A stretch of 64,000 bases of DNA from positions 682,001-746,000 of the forward strand of contig NZ_CP134880.1 in assembly GCF_032102965.1 (NCBI RefSeq). Reading direction: 5' to 3'. The notes under the pieces are model-generated. The model did no database searches and was not told the DNA's origin. It was given only the letters and a program-made list of their open reading frames with translations. Origin of the DNA: Demequina capsici. GTDB taxonomy: Bacteria; Actinomycetota; Actinomycetes; Actinomycetales; Demequinaceae. Shown here in pieces: positions 37,578-46,325 of this stretch (the first letter of the stretch is position 1; each line of letters opens with the position of its first letter). Made by a program: the position numbers and the translations under genes.

Positions 37578-38276
37578 TCACGCCAGCGGTGCCACCAGGT
37601 CCGGGCCGTTGTTCCGCACGGACCCGACCGCCGCGTCGACCTCATGCCAGACGAGGGCGGGCGCAGGGGCGGCGACCGCGTCGTGGAGCTCCGCCGGCGT
37701 GGAGTCGCGCGCGAGCCATGCGGCCGCAGACTCCGTGGTGAGCATCGCGGGCTGGCGGTCGTGGATCTGCTGCATCTCGTCGCGCGAGGCCACCGTGACG
37801 ATCGAGCATGACGCCATCCACGCTGCATCGGCGCCCGCCGCCTTGTCGCGCCAGAACTCGTACAGTCCCGCGAAGGCGAGCGGTGAGCCGTCCGCGGGAT
37901 GGATGAAGAACGGGGTCTTGCCGTCCGTGCCGGTGCGCCATTCGTAGTACCCCGACGCAGGGATGATGCAGCGCCGCTTGGCGAACGCGGCGCGGAAGGA
38001 CGGCTTCTCCGCCATCGTCTCGGATCTGGCGTTGAACATGCGTGAGCCGACCGACGGGTCCTTGGCCCACGAGGGCACCAGGCCCCAGCGTGCGACCTCC
38101 AGGTGACGTTCGCCGACGGGCGCGGGCTCCTTCGCAGGGACGACGATGGGCACCTTCTGCGTGGGTGCGACATTCCACGAGGGCGGCAGCAGGCGCACCT
38201 CGTCGGACGCCACCGCCACCTCGAACGCGTCGATCAGGTCCTGCTCCGTCAGGAAGTTCGCATACCGGCCGCACAT
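37578..38276 (-). CDS. SRAP-domain (HMCES/YedK) abasic-site protein
   Basis: 232 aa. Protects abasic sites in single-stranded DNA by a covalent link through Cys2, exposed after Met removal. Seen here: MCGRYANF at the N-terminus, PSWNVAPTQKVPIV, WGLVPSWAKDP, NARSETMAEKPSFR, CIIPASGYYEW, and the active His in IHDRQPAML. Monocistronic. Confidence 0.93.
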   Translation of the reverse strand: MCGRYANFLTEQDLIDAFEVAVASDEVRLLPPSWNVAPTQKVPIVVPAKEPAPVGERHLEVARWGLVPSWAKDPSVGSRMFNARSETMAEKPSFRAAFAKRRCIIPASGYYEWRTGTDGKTPFFIHPADGSPLAFAGLYEFWRDKAAGADAAWMASCSIVTVASRDEMQQIHDRQPAMLTTESAAAWLARDSTPAELHDAVAAPAPALVWHEVDAAVGSVRNNGPDLVAPLA

Positions 38277-38312
38277 GCCTCCAGTGTGCCTGGATGCTGT
38301 GACGGCGGCGCG

Positions 38313-39695
38313 TCAGACGGGGTCGGCGGCGGGGTCGCTCGCCGGCGCGGAGGCGGGGTCGCCCTTGAGAACGCCGAAGGCGAGCGCGACCACGGCGAGC
38401 AGCACTGCCATCAGCACCACGTCCCACGGCGTGAGCGGCCTGAGCAGCGCGAAGCACAGTGCGAACACCGCCGCCAGCGCCGCCCAGAGCAGCCAGCCCT
38501 GGCGGTCGAGCAGGCGGGCGAGATCGGGCGAGCGCCATCCGCGGTCGTCGAGCGCCGAACCTCCCCGCGCGAGCACGGACGAGCCGCCGCGGCGCGCCGA
38601 CGCGGCAGCCGCGGACCCGCCGGCGAGGAAGCCTCCGAGCAGCGCGATGGCCCCCGCGAGCGCGAACGCGAGGCTCGAGGCCACGAGCTGACGGGTGAGG
38701 CCGCCGTACAGGGCGACCGTCGCGTCGACGGGGATGTCGGAGGCGAGCCCCGCCGCCGCGACGGCGCCCACGACCGTGAGCAGGCCCGCCATCGTCCCGC
38801 CCACCACGAGCATGAGGCTCCCGGCGATCATCACGGCACGCGCGCGGCGCGGGTGGACCAGCACGCCCACCACGAGCAGCGCGAGGACCAGCCACGGCAG
38901 GACCGAGCCGAGCGTGGTCAGGATCGCGTAGGCGAGGCGAGCGGTCGCCACCTGCGGCACCTGCGTGACCGTGATGGACACGTCGACAGACGGGATCGAG
39001 TCCGCGAGGCCGAACCCCTGATCCACGAGCGCCGGCTTGAGGGCGTCGAGGATCGGCTGCAGCTGGATCACCACGTCACCGGACGAGTTGATCGCGACCG
39101 CGCCCTGGCCGTCCCCCTCGAGGATCGACACGAGCTGCGAGTGGGTGAGCGTGAGCGCGTCCTCCCACACCGACGCGAACGCGTCGGACTGGACGACGGC
39201 GGTGAGGGCCGAGCGGATGGCGACGCGCGTCTGGTCCGCCAGCAGCGGACCGAGGACGTCGGCCGCAGCGGCGAGGCGCGGCGTCGAGTCCGCCGTGATG
39301 ATGCTGTCCAGCAGGTCCTGCACCAGCGCGTCGGTGTCCAGCGCGTCGTCGATGGCCGTCGAGGCCTTGTCCACGATCAGCGCCTGCACGGCGGGGTCCT
39401 TCGCCAGCGGTGCGAGCGTCGCGACGAACGCGCGCGTGTCGCTCACCTGAGCTGCCGCGAACGACGCGACGCTCGTGAGCGGTGCCAGGATCGCCGCGAT
39501 CACGATGAGCGTCGCACCCAGGAAGGACCGGCCTCGGCGGTGCGGCGCGTCCGCCGCAGGCTGCTGCGCGCCGGCGGGCCCGGTCGGCGGGGCGGGAGGA
39601 TGGTCCTGCAGGCGCGACTGCAGCTCCTCGTTCTCCGCCTCGAGCTCCCGCAGCCGCTGCTCGAGCTGCGCCTTCGTCGTCCTGCTGTCCGCCAT
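38313..39695 (-). CDS. Uncharacterised large membrane protein with N-terminal coiled coil
   Basis: 460 aa from ATG 39695. Layout: a short coiled coil (KAQLEQRLRELEAENEELQSRL), a proline-rich linker, a membrane segment (FLGATLIVIAAILAPLTSVASF), an extracytoplasmic region of about 180 residues, then several membrane segments with small-residue-rich helices. The external part, RAFVATLAPLAKDPAVQALIVDKASTAID, resembles actinobacterial integral membrane proteins of unknown role. It is transcribed away from the Tad locus, whose leader begins 200 bases upstream. Confidence 0.75.
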   Translation of the reverse strand: MADSRTTKAQLEQRLRELEAENEELQSRLQDHPPAPPTGPAGAQQPAADAPHRRGRSFLGATLIVIAAILAPLTSVASFAAAQVSDTRAFVATLAPLAKDPAVQALIVDKASTAIDDALDTDALVQDLLDSIITADSTPRLAAAADVLGPLLADQTRVAIRSALTAVVQSDAFASVWEDALTLTHSQLVSILEGDGQGAVAINSSGDVVIQLQPILDALKPALVDQGFGLADSIPSVDVSITVTQVPQVATARLAYAILTTLGSVLPWLVLALLVVGVLVHPRRARAVMIAGSLMLVVGGTMAGLLTVVGAVAAAGLASDIPVDATVALYGGLTRQLVASSLAFALAGAIALLGGFLAGGSAAAASARRGGSSVLARGGSALDDRGWRSPDLARLLDRQGWLLWAALAAVFALCFALLRPLTPWDVVLMAVLLAVVALAFGVLKGDPASAPASDPAADPV

Positions 39696-39903
39696 GACTG
39701 CCCCCGCCCCAGGTTCGGCCGGCCCGCTGCCGCCCATGGTCCGAGCGTAGCGATCGGCCTGGACGAGGGCTGCAGCCACGCGTCACGCGGCGTGCGCCTC
39801 ACATGTGGCCCAGAGCGTCGCGCGCACCCCCGACCTGGTGAACGGAGCGGAGACAATGTGACCTGACCTGTGCGTCCGTTGTTCGCGTCTGACGGCCGGT
39901 GGC

Positions 39904-40241
39904 GAGTTCTCCACAGATGCGTCGTGGTCCCGGTCTGCGGCGGTGACGCCTGCCTAGGTTGTCGGTCCATGGGGGCAGACACGAACGCGCAGCTGGAGTC
40001 GCGGGTGCGCGCCCGGATCCGAGAGCGGGGAGTGGGTCCGCTGCGCGATCGCGACTCGGTGCGTGCCTTGGTGGACGAGGCGTTGGCCGAGTGGGGCGAG
40101 CGGGCGTTGGCCGGTGCTGTGGTCCCAGTCGAGGACCCGGCCGAGACGTCGCGCACGGTCCTCGCGAACGTCGCGGGGCTCGGACCGCTCCAGCAGTACA
40201 TGGACGATCCGGAGATCGAGGAGATCTGGATCAACGAGCCG
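39904..40241 (+). repeat. First copy of the tadA leader and 5' coding segment
   Basis: This segment recurs at 41942-42279. Both copies carry GAGTTCTCCACAGATG exactly 65 bases before an ATG. Their last 63 bases (40179-40241 and 42217-42279) are identical; the rest is diverged. Confidence 0.85.
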
Positions 40242-40255
40242 TCGTTGGTCAACTA
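39969..40255 (+). pseudogene. Truncated tadA/cpaF ATPase, first copy
   Basis: 95 codons that match the N-terminus of the full tadA at 42007. About 76 of the first 93 residues are identical, up to EEIWINEP, then SLVN and a stop. All ATPase motifs (Walker A/B, arginine finger) are missing, so it cannot power pilus assembly. The 16-base leader motif GAGTTCTCCACAGATG sits 65 bases before the ATG, as in the intact copy, so its promoter may still work. It may now mainly supply transcription for the inserted genes downstream. Remnant of a tandem or foreign tadA allele. Confidence 0.85.
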
Positions 40256-40258
40256 GAG

Positions 40259-40498
40259 ATGTCTTCAAACGGCCTGGTGTGGAGTCAGTTCAGTCCGCGG
40301 CTGCACGCCGAGATCGTCGCCCGCTTATCTGTGGTTGCGGTCGGTTTGGGTGCCCGCGGCCGGGCCCTTGGCGGGCGAGGTCTGGTCTCAAGGGCGGCCC
40401 GGCTGCGTCTCCATGGCCAAGGGGTGCCGCGGAGCGGAACCTTGGCCGAACTGCCGTATAGGGCATCCTTGCTGACATTATGGGAAAGATGGCACTAA
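40259..40498 (+). CDS. Possible small protein after the tadA remnant
   Basis: 79 codons starting 4 bases after the truncated tadA stop. Arg/Leu/Gly-rich, with no recognised motif and no good ribosome site. Base composition from 40256 on is less GC-rich than the Tad genes. It may be non-coding; kept because of the tight spacing. The rest of 40256-40625 shows nothing definite. Confidence 0.25.
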   Translation: MSSNGLVWSQFSPRLHAEIVARLSVVAVGLGARGRALGGRGLVSRAARLRLHGQGVPRSGTLAELPYRASLLTLWERWH

Positions 40499-40625
40499 GT
40501 GCTAGAAATCTGATGTCATGCGAGTGGGTGGTCGCGCTGGGGGCGTTGAGTCGCGGCGAGTCGCTGGCGTGGTCTGTGCATCGGGGAGGTCCCCCGGTGC
40601 ATCGCTCATGTTGTGAGACGGGGTA

Positions 40626-41576
40626 ATGGGGGTATTTGTGAAGAGAGCGTTGAGGGCTCTAGGTGTGGCAGCCGTGGCTTCTTCGCTGGTTGTTTCGGGA
40701 GGGACATTCGCGAGTGCTGGCGAGCCTGCAGGCGGTGACGTTGTCGACGTCGTCGAAGAGGTCGCCGATGGCGTGTTGGACGACGCTGTCGCGACTGACG
40801 TGCTGGACGGTGACGCGGACTCGGTGATTCAGGGCGAAGTCTCCGGCACGGCGGTTGACATCCCGGTCGATCCGTCGGGCGGGGTGGTGATCGGAGACGG
40901 CGACGCGGAGGTTGCGATTGCCCTGCCTTTCGCGGATCAAGCCGACGATGCGGTCGTGGCAGACGGCGTTGTCAGCTATGACAACAACAACGGCTCGCAG
41001 ACCTTGCCTGTGGTCAAGGAAGATGGGGCGCTGCAGATCCTGACCACGATCGAGGGGCCAGACTCGCCGACTGCCTACGACTACGCGATGGATTTGCCCG
41101 AGGGTGCATCATTGCTCGACGACGGCGCAGGCGGTGTCCTGGTTGTTGATGGGGACGAGGCGCTGCTGGGTTGGATCGATGCTGCGTGGGCCATCGACGC
41201 GAACGGAGAGCCCGTCGCCACCCACTATGAGATTGACGGTGCGACGCTCATCCAGGTCGTCGAGACGGACGAGTACGCCGCCTATCCTGTCGTGGCGGAC
41301 CCGAAGTACTACTGGTGGGGTGTGAGGTTCACCTTGTCGAGCAGGCAAGCGACCCAATTGAAGTGGACGCTTGCGGGAGGAGCTGGAGCGCTCACAATCG
41401 CGTCCCTCGGCTGCACTGCCACCTTTGCTGGAGCGTTGCCTTGTGGTCTGCCGGTGGGGATCGCCGCGGTGATCGTCGGTCTTGGTGGGGCGGTCGTGGG
41501 TGCGTGTAACAAGAACAGCCGGGGCACGTACATCTACGTTACGTACGCAGGGCAGGCTTGGTGCAGGTCGCGATGA
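40626..41576 (+). CDS. Secreted protein with acidic pro-region and Cys/Gly-rich hydrophobic C-terminus (toxin-like)
   Basis: 316 aa. A GTG at 40638 with GGGGG five bases upstream may be the true start. It would give a textbook signal peptide, KRALRALGVAAVASSLVVSG ending FASA. Next comes a very acidic segment rich in Asp/Val (about residues 37-90) and a beta-rich region. A YPVVADPKYYWWGVRF junction leads to a C-terminal domain of about 85 residues. That domain is hydrophobic, glycine-rich and has four cysteines (SLGCTATF, ALPCGLPV, GACNKNS, AWCRSR). This is the layout of a precursor whose C-terminus is released, as in bacteriocins or membrane-active peptides; that role is inference. Its stop overlaps the start of a small membrane protein (ATGA). 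It lies between duplicated tadA ends and uses rarer codons than neighbours. Confidence 0.75.
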   Translation: MGVFVKRALRALGVAAVASSLVVSGGTFASAGEPAGGDVVDVVEEVADGVLDDAVATDVLDGDADSVIQGEVSGTAVDIPVDPSGGVVIGDGDAEVAIALPFADQADDAVVADGVVSYDNNNGSQTLPVVKEDGALQILTTIEGPDSPTAYDYAMDLPEGASLLDDGAGGVLVVDGDEALLGWIDAAWAIDANGEPVATHYEIDGATLIQVVETDEYAAYPVVADPKYYWWGVRFTLSSRQATQLKWTLAGGAGALTIASLGCTATFAGALPCGLPVGIAAVIVGLGGAVVGACNKNSRGTYIYVTYAGQAWCRSR

Positions 41577-41806
41577 GACTTCCTGAAACAAGTCGGTCGA
41601 CGATGGGTGGAGTAATGATCTCCATTGCGGTGCTCCTGCTCGTCGTGGCGGTTGTCGTCGCGCTCATGCCAGATACCTGGCTCGAATCAAGCCCCGGCCT
41701 CTTCGTGGGAATGTGCCTTGGTTCCGCGCTCACGACGCTGTACTACTCGTGGCGTGACTACCGGCGTCGTTCGGCTCGTCCAGATTCCGCGGATCCCGGC
41801 GCCTGA
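41573..41806 (+). CDS. Small two-segment membrane protein coupled to the secreted protein (immunity-like)
   Basis: 77 aa from ATG 41573, overlapping the previous stop as ATGA. Two hydrophobic segments are visible, MISIAVLLLVVAVVVALM and a shorter GLFVGMCLGSALTTLYYSW. A basic tail, RDYRRRSARPD, is expected to lie inside the cell. No named family. Size, topology and translational coupling fit an immunity protein for a membrane-active toxin; a chaperone or unrelated membrane protein is also possible. A strong terminator follows. Confidence 0.65.
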   Translation: MRLPETSRSTMGGVMISIAVLLLVVAVVVALMPDTWLESSPGLFVGMCLGSALTTLYYSWRDYRRRSARPDSADPGA

Positions 41807-41822
41807 CGTCATGAACTCGGCG

Positions 41823-41861
41823 GCCCCGTTGCTCTCGCCGCGAGAGCGACGGGGCTGCTTT
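41823..41861 (+). terminator. Strong hairpin closing the inserted two-gene unit
   Basis: A 15-bp stem, GCCCCGTTGCTCTCG (41823-41837) with CGAGAGCGACGGGGC (41841-41855), has one G-T pair and a 3-base loop, then TGCTTT. It lies 16 bases after the small membrane protein gene and isolates the unit from tadA. Confidence 0.85.
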
Positions 41862-41941
41862 GCGTGCGGGGCTGCCGCAGTGGTAGGCGACGTTCCCGCT
41901 TCGTCTGCGACGTTGGCCCGCACGGCCGGCCGCGCGGCCTG

Positions 41942-42279
41942 GAGTTCTCCACAGATGACCCGCGCTCCCCGGCATGGAGTGGCCGATTTGCCTAGTTTGT
42001 CCGTTCATGGGGACGGAGGTTCTGGCGCTGCTTGAGGAGCAGGTGCGCGCGCAGATTCGCGAGCGGGGAGTGGATCCGCTGCGCGATCGCGATGCGGTGC
42101 GTGATCTGGTCGACGATGCGCTGGCCGAGTGGGGCGAGCGTGCGCTGACCGGTGCCGTGGTCCCGGTCGACGATCCGATCGAGGCCTCGCGCGCGGTGCT
42201 CGCCAACGTGGCCGGTCTCGGACCGCTCCAGCAGTACATGGACGATCCGGAGATCGAGGAGATCTGGATCAACGAGCCG
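41942..42279 (+). repeat. Second copy of the tadA leader and 5' coding segment
   Basis: Partner of 39904-40241. It leads into the intact tadA. The copies begin 2,038 bases apart and end in the identical 63-base tract. Confidence 0.85.
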
Positions 42280-43236
42280 AGCAGTGTGTTCGTCGCGCGG
42301 CGGGGAGTGCCCGAGCTGACCACCACGATCCTCACCTCGACCCAGGTCCGCGACCTGGTCGAGCAGATGCTCAAGCTGTCAGGCCGCCGGCTCGACCTGT
42401 CCAGTCCGTTCGTCGACGCCTCACTCCCCGGAGGCGAACGCCTCCATGCGGTGATCCCGGATGTCACACGCGAGCACTGGAGCGTCAACATCAGGAAATA
42501 CGTCGCACGGGCGGCTCACCCTGAGGACCTCGTGCAGCTCGGCTCCCTCACCCCGGACGCTGCCAGTTTCCTGGTCGCCGCAGTGACCGTAGGCCTCAAC
42601 ATCCTTGTGTCGGGGGCGACGCAGGCGGGCAAGACCACCATGCTGAACGCCCTCGCCGGTGCGATCCCGGCCCGTGATCGGGTGGTCACGTGCGAGGAGG
42701 TGTTCGAGCTCGCGCTTCCGCTCCGGGATGTGGTCGGGATGCAATGTCGGCAGCCGTCGCTCGAGGGTACCGGCGAGATTCCACTGAGACGCCTCGTGAA
42801 AGAGGCGTTGCGCATGAGGCCGGATCGCATCGTGATCGGTGAGGTGCGGGAGGCAGAGTCGCTCGACATGCTGATCGCGCTCAACGCTGGCGTGCCCGGG
42901 ATGTGCACCCTCCATGCCAACTCCGCGCGCGACGCGGTGGTGAAGATGTGCACCCTGCCGCTGCTCGCGGGAGACAACGTGACCGCGGCGTTCGTCGTTC
43001 CGACGGTGGCGTCAGCCATCGATCTGGTGGTGCACCTCGACCGCGATGCGCACGGGACGCGCCGGGTGCGGGAGATCGTCGGCGTGCCTGGCCGCGTAGA
43101 GCAGGGGATCGTCGAGCTGTCGGACCTCTTCAGACGCCAGGCGGGCGTGCTCGTCCGCGGCGACGGGCATCCGCCGCATGCGGAGCGGTTCGCCCGCGCA
43201 GGGATCGACGTCGTCCGCCTCTGGGGAGCGCGCTGA
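42007..43236 (+). CDS. tadA: Tad pilus assembly ATPase TadA/CpaF
   Basis: 409 aa from ATG 42007, matching the start of the truncated copy. Secretion ATPase of the VirB11/PilT class that powers Flp pilus assembly. Walker A is GATQAGKTT at residues 203-211. An Asp/Glu box (VVTCEEVFELAL), RIVIGEVREAESLDML and GMCTLHANSARDAV follow. The next gene begins at the base after the stop. No TadZ/Ssd gene lies upstream as in many actinobacterial loci; the remodelled region stands in its place. Confidence 0.93.
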   Translation: MGTEVLALLEEQVRAQIRERGVDPLRDRDAVRDLVDDALAEWGERALTGAVVPVDDPIEASRAVLANVAGLGPLQQYMDDPEIEEIWINEPSSVFVARRGVPELTTTILTSTQVRDLVEQMLKLSGRRLDLSSPFVDASLPGGERLHAVIPDVTREHWSVNIRKYVARAAHPEDLVQLGSLTPDAASFLVAAVTVGLNILVSGATQAGKTTMLNALAGAIPARDRVVTCEEVFELALPLRDVVGMQCRQPSLEGTGEIPLRRLVKEALRMRPDRIVIGEVREAESLDMLIALNAGVPGMCTLHANSARDAVVKMCTLPLLAGDNVTAAFVVPTVASAIDLVVHLDRDAHGTRRVREIVGVPGRVEQGIVELSDLFRRQAGVLVRGDGHPPHAERFARAGIDVVRLWGAR

Positions 43237-44097
43237 ATGGGCACCGTACTCGGCCTGATGCTCGGCGCAGGCGCCTTCCTCGTGTGGTGGTCCACCTGGG
43301 CCGCCGACGCGGTGCGTGTGCCCACGATCGGGCGATGGAGCCGGTCGCTTCGTGACGACCTGCACCAGGCGGGCATCCACGGGGTCGCTCCGCACACGCT
43401 CGCCGGCACCGCAGCGCTGCTGGGTGTCGCAGTCGCCGTCATCGGCGGGGCGGTGACCGGCTCGTTCGTCATCGGAGCATGCTTCGGCGCCCTCGCGTCG
43501 CGAGGTCCGTTCGCGCTCGTACGGGGCCGGGCTCGAGCGCGACGGGGACGGATGCGGGAATCCTGGCCGGAGGCGGTCGACAGCCTGTCCTCCGGGATCA
43601 GGGCAGGACTGGCGCTGCCGGAGGCGCTGAGCCAGCTCGGGGAGAGGGGGCCCATGGAGCTGCGCGATGCCTTCGCAGCCTTCGGGCGCGACTTCCGTGC
43701 GTCCGGCAGGTTCTCTGAGAGCCTCGATGAGCTGAAGGCACGGCTCGCGGATCCGGTGGCGGATCGGATCGTCGAGGCGCTCCGGCTCACCCGCGAGGTG
43801 GGCGGCACCGATATCGGACATCTGCTCAGAACCCTGAGCGAGCTGCTCCGTGAGGACGCTCGCACCCGTGGCGAGCTCGAGGCGCGTCAGAGCTGGACCG
43901 TCAACGCAGCGCGCCTCGCCGTCGCGGCGCCGTGGGCGGTGCTGCTCATGCTCGCGAGCCAGCCGCAGAACGCACGCGCATACGACTCCGGCGTCGGCGT
44001 GACGATCCTGGTAGCCGGGGGAGGTGCGACGGTGATCGCGTACCGCGTCATGATGCGGATCGGGCGCCTTCCGCAGGAGCAGCGGGTAATGCGGTGA
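43237..44097 (+). CDS. tadB: Tad pilus inner-membrane platform protein TadB
   Basis: 286 aa, T2SS-F fold. N-terminal membrane segments (LGLMLGAGAFLVWW, LLGVAVAVIGGAVTG) precede the conserved cytoplasmic region ESWPEAVDSLSSGIRAGLALPEALSQL and LTREVGGTDIGHLLRTLSELL. Two C-terminal membrane segments follow. It forms the platform with TadC on which TadA acts. Its stop overlaps the tadC start (GTGA). Confidence 0.92.
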   Translation: MGTVLGLMLGAGAFLVWWSTWAADAVRVPTIGRWSRSLRDDLHQAGIHGVAPHTLAGTAALLGVAVAVIGGAVTGSFVIGACFGALASRGPFALVRGRARARRGRMRESWPEAVDSLSSGIRAGLALPEALSQLGERGPMELRDAFAAFGRDFRASGRFSESLDELKARLADPVADRIVEALRLTREVGGTDIGHLLRTLSELLREDARTRGELEARQSWTVNAARLAVAAPWAVLLMLASQPQNARAYDSGVGVTILVAGGGATVIAYRVMMRIGRLPQEQRVMR

Positions 44098-44945
44098 TCC
44101 CAGCGATCCTCTGCGGCGCGGCTTTGGGCGCAGGGCTTGCGCTCGCGCTCTCGTGGTGGCAGGCGCGCCGGCTCACGCTCGCCATGAGGCTCGCGCCGTC
44201 GATGCCGGCATCGAGGGTCTTACGGGTGCCGATGCTCTCGGCGGCGTCAGCCCCGTTGCTCGAGCGTCTTCTCGCCCCCGTGGTGCGTGACGCAGTCCAC
44301 GCGCTCGAACGGTGGGGGACCTCGACGGCGGAGATCGAGAGGCGTGTTCGGCGCGCCGGTTGGACCACGAGTCCGGATCAGTTCCGTGCAGGACAGGTGG
44401 TGTGGGGCGCGCTCGGCCTCGCCGTGGGCCTCGCCGCGTCGATCCTCCTGGCCGCCTCCCGTGGAGCTGCCCCGGCGGTGCTGCTGATCCTCACCCTTGC
44501 GGCGGGGGCCGCCGGCGTGGTGCTGCGCGAGCGCGCGCTGGCCGTCGCCGTCGCGCGGCGCGAGCAGAGGATGCTCGACGAGCTTCCGGCCATCGCAGAG
44601 CTTCTCGCGCTGTCCGTGTCCGCCGGGGAGGGTGCCACCGGCGCGATGGAGCGGGTATCCCGCCTCGCCGAAGGCGACCTCTCTCAAGAGATCCGCGAGG
44701 TGCTCGCCCGGACGCGAGCGGGGATGCCACTGGCGGAATCGCTCAGGGTCCTCGCCGGCGCGACGGGCCTTCAGGCCGTCCGCCGCTTCGCGGACACGAT
44801 CGCGACTGCGGTGGAACGAGGCACACCGCTTGCCGACGTGCTCAGGGCGCAGGCCGTCGACGTGCGTGAGGCGCGACGCCAGTCGCTGATGGAGGACGGG
44901 GGCAGACGGGAGATCCTCATGATGATCCCGGCTGTCAACCGCTAG
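44094..44945 (+). pseudogene. tadC: tadC, 5' part, cut near its 3' end by a mobile element
   Basis: 283 codons from GTG 44094. T2SS-F platform protein: a membrane segment, then ERRVRRAGWTTSPDQFRAGQ, ELPAIAELLALSVSAGEGATGAMERV and VREARRQSLMEDGGRREILMMIP. The natural end (a hydrophobic segment) is replaced by AVNR and a stop supplied by the element. The missing 25 codons lie at 52177-52253. Joining at TCCCGG gives 304 codons ending PVTVLFAAYPGLAALRLDF. The truncated product lacks its last membrane helix and is probably inactive. Confidence 0.92.
44926..44931 (+). other. attL core of the tadC element
   Basis: TCCCGG shared with the right end. Left flank is tadC coding (ATGATGA), right flank is element DNA (CTGTCAACC). 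The short core fits large serine recombinases, which need only a few identical bases. Confidence 0.8.
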
Positions 44946-44960
44946 ATATACCCTGGCGCT

Positions 44961-46325
44961 ATGGATGCTGCGGTCTACTGCCGTATCAGTCGCGACGCCG
45001 ACGGGCGTGGCGAGGGTGTCGAGCGCCAGGAAGCCGACGCGCGGGCTCTCGCGGACCGCCTGGGACTGACCGTAGCGCACGTGTACGTTGACAACGATCT
45101 AGGCGCTTCGACACGCTCGAGGGCGGCACGGCCCGAGTACGCGGCCATGCTCGAGGCGGCTCGCGGAGGGAAGTTCGGAGCGGTTATCGCCTACTCGAAT
45201 AGCAGGCTGACCCGGAGGCCCCGCGAGTGGGAGGACCTAATCGAGCTCGCGGAGAAGTACGGCATTCGCATCATGACGTGCGTGTCTGGAAGCGCAGATT
45301 TCAGCACGGCGGACGGGCGAGCGGTCGCACGCACGATCGCCGCATGGGACGCCGCCGAAGCCGAGCGCACGGGCGAGCGCGTCAAGCGTGCTTTCGATCA
45401 GCGCGCCGAGGAAGGGCGTCCCCATGGGATGCGCGCCTACGGGTGGGACAGGATCGACGGACAGGACGTGGTGAACGACGCCGAGGCCGACGTGATCCGC
45501 GAGGCGTCGCGTCGCGTCATCACAGGCGAGTCGCTGCGCGCGATCGTGGCGGACCTCAACGCTCGCGGCGTGCCTGCCCCGCGCGTCGAGAAGTGGACGA
45601 CGATTTCGCTTCGCCAGATCATCGTGCGAGACCGCAACGCTGGGCGGCGGGTCCATCGCGGCAAGGTGGTCGGCATGGGCTCGTGGGAACCGATCGTTGA
45701 CGCCGACACGCTCGAGCGCGTCAAGGCTGTGGTGACGGACCCGTCGCGAAGGCACCTTCGCATGGGACAGCCGAGGAAGTGGCTGCTCAGCGGTGTCGCC
45801 GAGTGCGGGAAGTGTGGCGCGACCGTGCGCGGCAACGCTGGCAAGACCGGCGCTACCCGATACATCTGCCCTAAGTGCTTCGGGGTGCGCCGGTCCGTCG
45901 AGCTGGTCGATTCTGTCGTTGAGAGCGTCATGGTCGAGCGCCTCGCGCTGCCTGACGCACCGAACCTGTTCGGCGGCGACGCGGACGCGCTCGAGGAAGC
46001 ACGGGGACGCCTCGAGGGTGCGCGGGCGCGTATGGCGACGGCAGCGGACCAGTTCGCAGAGGGCACGATTTCCGCCGAGCAGTTGGCGAGGATCACCGCG
46101 AGGCTGCGAGTCGATGAGGCCGCCGCGCTCGAGGCGGTCCGCGCGTCAGAGCCTGTTCAGGTGCTCGGGGATTTCTCGGCGGATACCGTGCGCGAAGTGT
46201 GGGCAGAGGCAAGCGCGGAGCAGCGCCGCGAAGTGATCCGCACACTCATGCGGGTGACGATTCTGCCCGTAGGCTCGGGATTCCGGCCCGGCCCCGAGTC
46301 GATCGCAATCGAGTGGCGCACCTGA
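44961..46325 (+). CDS. Large serine recombinase (integrase)
   Basis: 454 aa. Resolvase/invertase catalytic domain at the N-terminus: AAVYCRISRDADGRGEGVERQ with nucleophile Ser10, and IAYSNSRLTRRPREWEDLIELAE. The recombinase domain follows (EEGRPHGMRAYGWD, SLRAIVADLNARGVPAPR). A zinc ribbon comes next (Cys282/Cys285 and Cys303/Cys306 in ECGKCGAT and ICPKC), then a coiled coil typical of the motif that controls excision. Shorter than phiC31-type integrases but complete. It starts 30 bases from attL, the usual arrangement, and would integrate and, with a directionality factor, excise the element. Confidence 0.95.
   Translation: MDAAVYCRISRDADGRGEGVERQEADARALADRLGLTVAHVYVDNDLGASTRSRAARPEYAAMLEAARGGKFGAVIAYSNSRLTRRPREWEDLIELAEKYGIRIMTCVSGSADFSTADGRAVARTIAAWDAAEAERTGERVKRAFDQRAEEGRPHGMRAYGWDRIDGQDVVNDAEADVIREASRRVITGESLRAIVADLNARGVPAPRVEKWTTISLRQIIVRDRNAGRRVHRGKVVGMGSWEPIVDADTLERVKAVVTDPSRRHLRMGQPRKWLLSGVAECGKCGATVRGNAGKTGATRYICPKCFGVRRSVELVDSVVESVMVERLALPDAPNLFGGDADALEEARGRLEGARARMATAADQFAEGTISAEQLARITARLRVDEAAALEAVRASEPVQVLGDFSADTVREVWAEASAEQRREVIRTLMRVTILPVGSGFRPGPESIAIEWRT

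Noticed and set aside
39969-40255. Functional second secretion ATPase
   Set aside because: Stops after 95 codons, before every ATP-binding motif.
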